Position numbers and translations under genes: made by a program | Notes under the pieces: model-generated | Databases searched by the model: none | Told to the model about the DNA's origin: nothing | What the model saw: only the letters and a program-made list of their open reading frames with translations | Shown: positions 59,034 to 64,000 of the stretch, one piece after another | How the letters are laid out: each line of letters opens with the position of its first letter | Numbering within the stretch: position 1 is the stretch's first letter | Source: Pedobacter cryoconitis | GTDB taxonomy: Bacteria; Bacteroidota; Bacteroidia; Sphingobacteriales; Sphingobacteriaceae | NCBI RefSeq assembly: GCF_014207135.1 | Contig: NZ_JACHCC010000003.1 | Location: 62,001-126,000 of the forward strand | Direction: 5' to 3' | DNA length: 64,000 nt

Positions 59034-60932
59034 TTACCCTTTTGAAAATTTGTTTATAATAATGTCTATTATTTTCTGGCTGTTATCTTTGTTCTTGATA
59101 TTGAATGTGGGGGAGTCTAAATTTTCATTGAAATAATTGAGTTTATCCTGATACTCCATTTCATCAAGCTGCCTGTATGATACACGGACCTGGTTGTTAA
59201 AGTGAATGGTATATTCAAAAGGAGTTAAAACATAAAACAAGACCTCACAATTTACAAATGCCTTTATAACATCGATAGTTCTTCTGATATAATCCAGACT
59301 GTCATTGGGACTTATCGTACAGACCAATGCGTCAGGGTAAAATGCCTTAACATAGCTCAGCATCTCTGCTGCATTAGAATCATTCATTGGATGCTTCGGT
59401 AAAATAGATCCCTGGCTTCCTGTGATAATAATATCTGGTTTAGTGTGTTCCTCTATCATCTGAGTCAGAAAACGCAAGGATTTATTCCATTCCATAATGT
59501 CCACATCAACAGTACCATTATGTCCAATTGGGAAGGTAATATCTGCCCCTAAAACAATACCTTGTGGTTCTGTTGCAAGATGGGATACTTTATATCCATT
59601 TTCCTTCAGTAACTCTTTTAAAATAAGCTGTGTGGTGAATTTACCTTGTTTTTTATTGGTTCCAACCACACAGATTGAAGGGGATTTTAGAACAGTATGC
59701 TCCATAGAAGCATATAGGTTTTCCTTGTCCTGCTTAGCGAACGCAGTTAAAAAAACTTTTCCGGTATAGGTTGTGGTTGAATCTGATATGACAGAATGGA
59801 TTAAGTCATTTACAGACCTGTCCCACACAATAAAATTTTTGTTTCTTTTTACACATTCTTTGATCAAAGAATAACCCTGATAAGAATTTTGGTCAAGCAG
59901 TTTATCCAAAAAATAACCAATGATAATAGTATCAAATGTGTTATAGGTCTGCTCTTCCAGCTCTCCAAACGAATATGGGATACCTTGTTTTTCAAGAAGG
60001 CTTATGCTCTTATCTAGTTTGATTGATCTTAAATTACCTATTGCTGCTGTAAGCTGATAGGGGAAGAGTTGTGGGAATTCTAAAATAGATTGCATCTCCT
60101 TCTCTTCAAATGGGTAGATGGCCACTTTAGAGATACAGGGAGCAGGTCTTAAAGAGTTATATAGCTCACCCGGAGAAAGCGCAGGGGTATTAGTGTGGTT
60201 CAGTTCATTTATTTTAGAATCGTGTTTAGTCAGGCTGATAATTGAAGGATCTGAATTTTTCAGAATCCATTTATTTAAAGACTCGATGTTATCCCATTGG
60301 TTTTCCAGTTTGGCCTTGCAGATAATTCCTGAAAAATGAGCTGTAGCAAGGCTTGTTCCTACACTGAACCTAAAGGTATTGCCAGGATAGGCAACCCTTT
60401 GAAAGCCTCCTTTGGCCAGGATATTGGCTGATCTGTTTTCAAGTTTTCTGAATTTGTACTTACTTTCTACAATACCCTGACCTATCCCCAGAACTGAAGT
60501 GAAATGAGCCGGGTAGCACAATTTATCATGTAAATAGTGGACTGCTGCAACCAGTATAACTCCTTGTTTGGAAGCTCTGTCGCAGGCAAGCCTTAATTCC
60601 TGAGAAGGATCGTTTGTTCTTATGCCCATGCTGATATTAATCACTTCGATATCATGATCATCCAAAAGATAATTAATAGCCCTTACCAGCAGCGCTTCAC
60701 TAATCCGCCCGTTTTCGGCTTCCAGCTTTACTACTTCAGTCTCAATAAAAGGTGCATGTTGTACAATTATTGATAAAATACCTGTACCATGCCCTTTGAT
60801 ATCATTAAAACTATTCTCTATCGTGCTTATTTCTTTGGCAAGATTCTCTAATAGCGTTATTCCTGTAATATGATGATGATTAAATCTTTTATGAGTATGG
60901 TCTACTCCCGTATCAATTATTCCGATTTTCAA
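59034..60932 (-). CDS. Subtilisin-like protease fused to a DUF1611-like P-loop domain
   Basis: The 632-aa protein has two parts. Residues ~1-220 are a minimal S8 subtilase with the full triad: Asp7 (IGIIDTGVDHTH), His48 (DIKGHGTGILSI) and Ser194 (SVGTSLATAHFSG). There is no signal peptide or propeptide, so it is cytoplasmic. Residues ~265-630 match my memory of DUF1611/DgcN-like proteins: an N-lobe (KVAIYPFEEKEMQSILEFPQ), then a P-loop GTNKKQGKFT (424-433), ATEPQGIVLGADITFP, DIIITGSQGSILPKHPMNDS and PDALVCTISPNDS. DUF1611 proteins include ATP/CoA-using N-acetyltransferases. The fusion could couple peptide cutting to nucleotide-dependent modification of the new end. It follows the radical SAM gene by 8 bp. 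Confidence 0.85.
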   Translation of the reverse strand: MKIGIIDTGVDHTHKRFNHHHITGITLLENLAKEISTIENSFNDIKGHGTGILSIIVQHAPFIETEVVKLEAENGRISEALLVRAINYLLDDHDIEVINISMGIRTNDPSQELRLACDRASKQGVILVAAVHYLHDKLCYPAHFTSVLGIGQGIVESKYKFRKLENRSANILAKGGFQRVAYPGNTFRFSVGTSLATAHFSGIICKAKLENQWDNIESLNKWILKNSDPSIISLTKHDSKINELNHTNTPALSPGELYNSLRPAPCISKVAIYPFEEKEMQSILEFPQLFPYQLTAAIGNLRSIKLDKSISLLEKQGIPYSFGELEEQTYNTFDTIIIGYFLDKLLDQNSYQGYSLIKECVKRNKNFIVWDRSVNDLIHSVISDSTTTYTGKVFLTAFAKQDKENLYASMEHTVLKSPSICVVGTNKKQGKFTTQLILKELLKENGYKVSHLATEPQGIVLGADITFPIGHNGTVDVDIMEWNKSLRFLTQMIEEHTKPDIIITGSQGSILPKHPMNDSNAAEMLSYVKAFYPDALVCTISPNDSLDYIRRTIDVIKAFVNCEVLFYVLTPFEYTIHFNNQVRVSYRQLDEMEYQDKLNYFNENLDSPTFNIKNKDNSQKIIDIIINKFSKG

Positions 60933-60940
60933 TTAATTTT

Positions 60941-62389
60941 TTATTTATTTGAGTGACCTGTATTTACTGCTGCCGCTGCGGTAGGCACATTGATCGTTTC
61001 TGGTTTATTGATCATTCTAAGGTATTGCTCCCGGATATAACTTTCTGTTTTATACTTCCATTCTGTACATTGGGGTACGGTATTTTTAATAGCCTCAAAA
61101 GAGCAGGAGATCTTATCGCAAACAGGTAAATATTTACAGTTTCTACAGACATCATTGTGTGAGTATCTGTTAAACGCGCTGTACTTATCAAATACTTTTG
61201 GGTCATAGCTATCAAATACTGAGCTTGGCGCTTTAGTATCGTCATGAATTGTTTCCCAGCATTTATGAATAAAACCATTAGGGTCTACAACCAGGCTTAT
61301 AGGGGATGCCCATGTTGCACAGGTGGACTGATAGGAGGGAAGATCCCATTTCAGTCTGGCCGATTTGGTATTGTGCAGGTTGGCCCAATTATTAAATCTT
61401 TCCAGCAGGTTGAGACGGAAATTTTGCTTAAAGTCAAAAAAAGCATCAACATGCATCCGGATATCTTTTTCATCCTCATCTAAAGCTATTTCTTCATAAG
61501 ACCTCAGCCATGCGGGATCAAAACTGAATTGCTTATACTTATTCGGCCAGATTCCAAAGCTCTGAAAATCATCCAGCATATCTGATGATGAATTGGCAAC
61601 TTCATGATCAACATTCATTCTCACCAATACATTGATGCCTTCTGGTATTTGAGAAAGGTTTTCTAATATCCTGTAATAGTTCTTGGCATTCTTTTGCTTA
61701 AGAGGTCTTTTTTTATCATGGATTTCTCTGGCTCCGTCAATAGTAACCTGTATTAATTCAACTTTGTTATCGATCAGTTTTTTAACATTGGTTTCTGTTA
61801 AATAAATTCCGTTTGTAATAATCTTTGCTGTATAGGTCAGGTTATACTTTTCTGCAAGCTCAATCAAGCCAACAGACATATCCTCAATTGCCTTTACATT
61901 GAGCAGTGGCTCTCCTCCATACCATGTAATGGAAAGGGTATGGATTTTTTGTTCTGCCTTTCGGATAATTTCATCAATATAAATGACAGTTTGTTTTTTA
62001 ACCTTATCATCTTTTAGTGTATGATTTGGCTTAACGAATTCAAAACAATAAGAGCATCCCATGTTACATGAAATTGTCGTCCCAATGGTAAGGTATATTG
62101 TTCCGGTATTCTTAAACTGATGATCAGTACTGTTTTTCTCAAAGATCTCAATCATGTTCTTCTCTGAGTCAATGATATATTCTTTGGAAATTAAATGCTC
62201 AAGTAATAATAAATTTTCAGGATAAACCTCTTTTTGAAAATATTTCAGGCAGGATAATTCTGATAAAAGTTTGCCTTCCTCGGAGTTTAATATTTCTATA
62301 CCTCCAGTAAGTGTATTGAAAATTAAAAACTCTTCCCTTTCATCGATTGGGATTAGAACATTGTATGGGCTGGATTTGAAAAGTTGCAT
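60941..62389 (-). CDS. Radical SAM/SPASM peptide maturase
   Basis: The 482-aa protein has an N-terminal leader-recognition-like domain (1-90; FLIFNTLTGGIEILNSEEGK, LLSELSCLKYF), the radical SAM cluster motif C108-x3-C112-x2-C115 (ISCNMGCSYCFEF), the following WYGGEPLLN and ITNGIYLTE strands, and a C-terminal SPASM region with cysteines 357, 377, 415, 418, 424, 429 and 441 for one or two auxiliary clusters. Enzymes of this class form C-C, C-S, C-O or C-N cross-links or epimerise residues in ribosomal peptides. It is the first enzyme gene after the two tandem precursor genes, separated by a hairpin. The crosslink type cannot be read from sequence. Confidence 0.94.
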   Translation of the reverse strand: MQLFKSSPYNVLIPIDEREEFLIFNTLTGGIEILNSEEGKLLSELSCLKYFQKEVYPENLLLLEHLISKEYIIDSEKNMIEIFEKNSTDHQFKNTGTIYLTIGTTISCNMGCSYCFEFVKPNHTLKDDKVKKQTVIYIDEIIRKAEQKIHTLSITWYGGEPLLNVKAIEDMSVGLIELAEKYNLTYTAKIITNGIYLTETNVKKLIDNKVELIQVTIDGAREIHDKKRPLKQKNAKNYYRILENLSQIPEGINVLVRMNVDHEVANSSSDMLDDFQSFGIWPNKYKQFSFDPAWLRSYEEIALDEDEKDIRMHVDAFFDFKQNFRLNLLERFNNWANLHNTKSARLKWDLPSYQSTCATWASPISLVVDPNGFIHKCWETIHDDTKAPSSVFDSYDPKVFDKYSAFNRYSHNDVCRNCKYLPVCDKISCSFEAIKNTVPQCTEWKYKTESYIREQYLRMINKPETINVPTAAAAVNTGHSNK

Positions 62390-62469
62390 ACTTAATTTGG
62401 TTAGGTGACGTCAACAAATAAGGATTAGTATTGCATATACGTAGGGCCAGGGCAGATTTTGAAGCAAAG

Positions 62470-62500
62470 AATACAATAGCATATTACATGCTATTGTATT
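62470..62500 (-). terminator. Hairpin between the precursor genes and the maturase gene (attenuator-like)
   Basis: AATACAATAGCAT (62470-62482) pairs perfectly over 13 bp with ATGCTATTGTATT (62488-62500) around a five-base loop. It lies 14 bp past the stop of precursor 2 and about 80 bp before the radical SAM start. On the minus strand the stem ends in TATT followed by CTTTGCTT, a weak U-rich tail. Partial read-through would give many precursor transcripts per enzyme transcript, a common arrangement in RiPP operons. Confidence 0.6.
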
Positions 62501-62514
62501 CAGATTACAACGTC

Positions 62515-62688
62515 TTAGAATAAGATGTCGTTTTCACCTCCGGTGTTGCCATTAGCTCTTGCAGTGTTACCTGTGCAGTCAAAAGTTTCACATAGTGATT
62601 CAACTTCCATTGCCAGTCTTTCTTCTGTTGAGTTTGGTTTTACCAGCTCCTTTTTCAGCAGCTCAGCTTTTAATTGTTCTTTGTTCAT
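62515..62688 (-). CDS. RiPP-like precursor peptide 2 (57 aa)
   Basis: The peptide reads MNKEQLKAELLKKELVKPNS, TEERLAMEVESLCETFDCTG, NTARANGNTGGENDILF. It is nearly identical in the first 33 residues to precursor 3 and closely related to precursor 1 at the far end of the island. The leader is amphipathic and charged; KPNSTE and the E-V-x-S-L-C-E segment are conserved, and the last residues N-D-I-L-F are invariant. Between them the residues F-D-C-T-G-N-T-A-R-A-N-G-N-T-G form the probable core, rich in Thr, Asn, Gly and with Cys38. It lies directly upstream of the radical SAM gene with a hairpin between. Confidence 0.9.
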   Translation of the reverse strand: MNKEQLKAELLKKELVKPNSTEERLAMEVESLCETFDCTGNTARANGNTGGENDILF

Positions 62689-62718
62689 GGTTTTAAGGAT
62701 TAAGTGGTTAGATAAATA

Positions 62719-62737
62719 ACCTGTCTTCGTGACAGGT
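62719..62737. repeat. Short inverted repeat between the two tandem precursor genes
   Basis: ACCTGTC-TTCGT-GACAGGT is a perfect 7-bp inverted repeat in the 63-bp gap between precursors 3 and 2. Without a T-run on the minus strand it is more likely an mRNA processing or stabilising hairpin than a terminator. Confidence 0.5.
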
Positions 62738-62751
62738 GTCTTTTATATATC

Positions 62752-62925
62752 TTAAAATAAGATATCGTTTTCGTGGCCCGTGTTCCCACTTGCTCTTCCA
62801 AGGTTTCCTGTACAGTCAAAGCTTTCACATAGTGATTCAACTTCCATTGCCAGTCTTTGTTCTGTAGAGTTTGGTTTTACTAACTCTTTCTTTAGTAGTT
62901 CTTCTTTTAATTGTTCTTTGTTCAT
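62752..62925 (-). CDS. RiPP-like precursor peptide 3 (57 aa)
   Basis: The peptide reads MNKEQLKEELLKKELVKPNS, TEQRLAMEVESLCESFDCTG, NLGRASGNTGHENDILF. Compared with its neighbour, the leader differs at two positions, while the segment after C-T-G differs at several (N-L-G-R-A-S-G-N-T-G-H against N-T-A-R-A-N-G-N-T-G-G), the pattern of a fast-evolving core between a constrained leader and a constrained C-terminal E-N-D-I-L-F. It is first in the central minus-strand operon. A Thr/Asn/Ser-rich core suits the two oxygenases and the glycosyltransferases nearby. Confidence 0.9.
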   Translation of the reverse strand: MNKEQLKEELLKKELVKPNSTEQRLAMEVESLCESFDCTGNLGRASGNTGHENDILF

Positions 62926-63062
62926 TGTTTTAAGAATTAATGGTTAAAAAAAATTGAATTAAAGATTTTTACAGCTTAAATAATCAGAGACTGTCCATTG
63001 GAAAATGATTGCCGCAGGCATTACTGATATTCAAAATATGTTGTACTGGCAGGTAGCGCTTT

Positions 63063-63081
63063 AAAAACCGATCCGGTTTTT
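63063..63081. terminator. Symmetric A/T-tailed hairpin between the S41 gene and the precursor genes
   Basis: AAAAACCG-ATC-CGGTTTTT is a perfect 8-bp inverted repeat that gives a T-tail on either strand. It lies about 140 bp past the S41 stop and about 140 bp before the first precursor gene, so it can end the S41 transcript and isolates the precursor promoter, which should lie within 62926-63062. The remaining intergenic DNA shows no gene. Confidence 0.65.
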
Positions 63082-63223
63082 GATAGTATTTTTAATTGTG
63101 TTTGTTTTAATACTTATTTCGTTTGCAGCCAGGATTTATTTAACAGTTCTTTGTGCATCATGTAAAAGTCAGGTAATTGAATATTTGGTTAATTAGTAAT
63201 TTTAATATACCCTATTATTTATT

Positions 63224-64000
63224 TCATAAATCAATTCTGCTGACCGCGGCTTGTAGCACCTTGTCTTTATAAGGCGCCAGATCTTCGACTTTTTCCAGCT
63301 TCACGCAGATGTCAGGAGTAATCCCTTTAGTCTCTATAGACTTTCCATTAACTAAAATTTTTCCGGGAGAGATTGCATTTGTTGTAAAAGAAGCATCCTC
63401 ATCGGGTAATACTACCTGATAGGTAAATGACAGCGCACCGATCGAATTCTCACTGCCAATAATTTTCACATCACGTAGTTCGCGTTTTAAACAGCTTGCC
63501 AGTAACTCTGTAACACAGGCACTGCTTCTGTTGATAATAAATGATATTTTTCCGTCTTTTCTGAAGTTCAGGGGAGAAAGATTTCCGTTTACTATAATAG
63601 AATCCAATTTTCCTGTAGCTACTTCTTCGAAATCAAAGTATTTAAAAGATTTATGGACAATTGAGGACAGTAGTCGGGCCCCTGCAAGGAAATCTCCTCC
63701 TCCACAATTCCTTAAATCAAGAACAAGATTTTTTTTGGTATTAATACTGTCCAGATTGGAGATAAACGTGGTAACAGAATGATCATTTATACTATTAATT
63801 TTGTAATACGCAGTTGAATCATTTAGAAATACATAGCCATCCCCCTTGTTTCCACTGTATTTTTTAGATATGATATACTTAGGTTTTAAAATGTAACTGA
63901 TCTCATTAAGACCTCCTTCGGGCCTTGCAAAGTTTATTGTCATTTTTTCTCCTGGTGCATTCTTCAGCGACTGGTTAAGACGGTCAATGGTGAAATCCTG
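63224..64000 (-). CDS. PDZ/S41-family peptidase (5' part beyond the window edge)
   Basis: The frame is open to the right window edge, so the N-terminus is missing; at least 258 residues are present. The first residues (DRLNQSLKNAPGEKMTINFA RPEGG) are the end of a PDZ domain. The S41 core follows: YVFLNDSTAYYKINSINDHS, KKNLVLDLRNCGGGDFLAGA RLL, ISFIINRSSACVTELLASCL, SIGALSFTYQVVLPDEDASF, ISPGKILVNGKSIETKGITP. The usual nucleophile segment (S-A-S-x-E) reads S-S-A-C-V-T-E, and the Lys of T-[FY]-G-K-G is not visible (N-S-I-G-A-L), so activity may be altered. Retained D-L-R-x-C-G-G-G is normal for the fold. It is upstream of the precursors, in the same direction but separated by a terminator. Confidence 0.85.
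   Translation of the reverse strand, partial: QDFTIDRLNQSLKNAPGEKMTINFARPEGGLNEISYILKPKYIISKKYSGNKGDGYVFLNDSTAYYKINSINDHSVTTFISNLDSINTKKNLVLDLRNCGGGDFLAGARLLSSIVHKSFKYFDFEEVATGKLDSIIVNGNLSPLNFRKDGKISFIINRSSACVTELLASCLKRELRDVKIIGSENSIGALSFTYQVVLPDEDASFTTNAISPGKILVNGKSIETKGITPDICVKLEKVEDLAPYKDKVLQAAVSRIDL

Noticed and set aside
41015..64000. Lanthipeptide or grasp-with-spasm cluster
   Set aside because: No LanB/LanC/LanM-like protein and no ATP-grasp protein is encoded; the radical SAM protein and precursors do not fit the grasp-with-spasm layout.
1..64000. CRISPR array, rRNA or tRNA genes
   Set aside because: No regularly spaced direct repeats and no cas genes; I recognised no rRNA stretches or tRNA cloverleafs, though a dedicated scan was not possible.
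1..64000. Insertion sequences or prophage
   Set aside because: No transposase, integrase or phage structural protein was recognised. The DUF1016 remnants and the REP-like palindrome are the only mobile-element hints.

Overview
The window looks like chromosomal DNA of a low-GC Bacteroidota bacterium, most likely a Sphingobacteriaceae member close to Pedobacter. This is inferred from gene content and sequence style, not from a database search. Supporting signs are the FecI/FecR-type sigma and anti-sigma pair, the carboxypeptidase-regulatory plus outer-membrane beta-barrel protein, the many AraC regulators, a LytS/LytTR pair, a zeaxanthin-type carotenoid cluster, and AT-rich starts without strong Shine-Dalgarno sites.

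Left part (1-18 kb). It opens with a truncated FecR anti-sigma gene and its ECF sigma factor. Next comes a 'graveyard' with two decayed copies of a DUF1016 nuclease domain around a lipoprotein gene and a large TPR-like lipoprotein gene. A compact operon encodes a half-size HsdS, an unknown 64-aa protein and an HsdM-like methylase, with no restriction subunit. After a duplicated 3' end of a DUF1826 gene come cspA, a MaoC hydratase and a fatty-acid desaturase. A cupin - acetate kinase - phosphoketolase operon follows, next to an eroded copper-ATPase fragment and a divergent HMA-AraC fusion regulator.

Middle part (18-40 kb). A MarR-crtY-crtZ-unknown-crtB-crtI operon makes a zeaxanthin-type carotenoid (GGPP synthase is not in the window), with a divergent SDR/DUF2867 gene and a TspO-like gene. 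After it lie proline dehydrogenase, an M61 peptidase, AraC regulators, an acetyltransferase and a cyclophilin-like lipoprotein. A LytS/LytTR two-component pair stands divergent to an intradiol-dioxygenase-like lipoprotein, an unknown protein and a pirin-like bicupin. An EptA phosphoethanolamine transferase with a PAP2 phosphatase (lipid A remodelling) and an intact DUF1016 nuclease with large palindromes in its coding sequence close this part.

Right part (41-64 kb). This is the most unusual region: a RiPP-like biosynthetic island in three transcription units. Three homologous 57-58-aa precursors share a leader containing KPNSTE and a C-terminal NDILF motif. They flank an assembly of a radical SAM/SPASM maturase, a fusion of a subtilisin-like protease to a DUF1611-like P-loop domain, a JmjC-type and a prolyl-hydroxylase-type 2-oxoglutarate oxygenase, an acyl carrier protein, a 606-aa protein resembling a radical SAM protein that has lost its cluster motif, an outer-membrane beta-barrel protein, two degenerate condensation/acyltransferase domains, three glycosyltransferase-like proteins, an intact ABC exporter, a PCAT-like ABC protein that has lost its key residues, a free C39 protease with its catalytic residues, and an S41 protease running off the window edge. 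There is no adenylation domain, no lanthionine synthetase and no ATP-grasp protein. I infer a ribosomal peptide that is radical-modified, probably hydroxylated, and possibly glycosylated and acylated. I do not recognise this combination as a described system.
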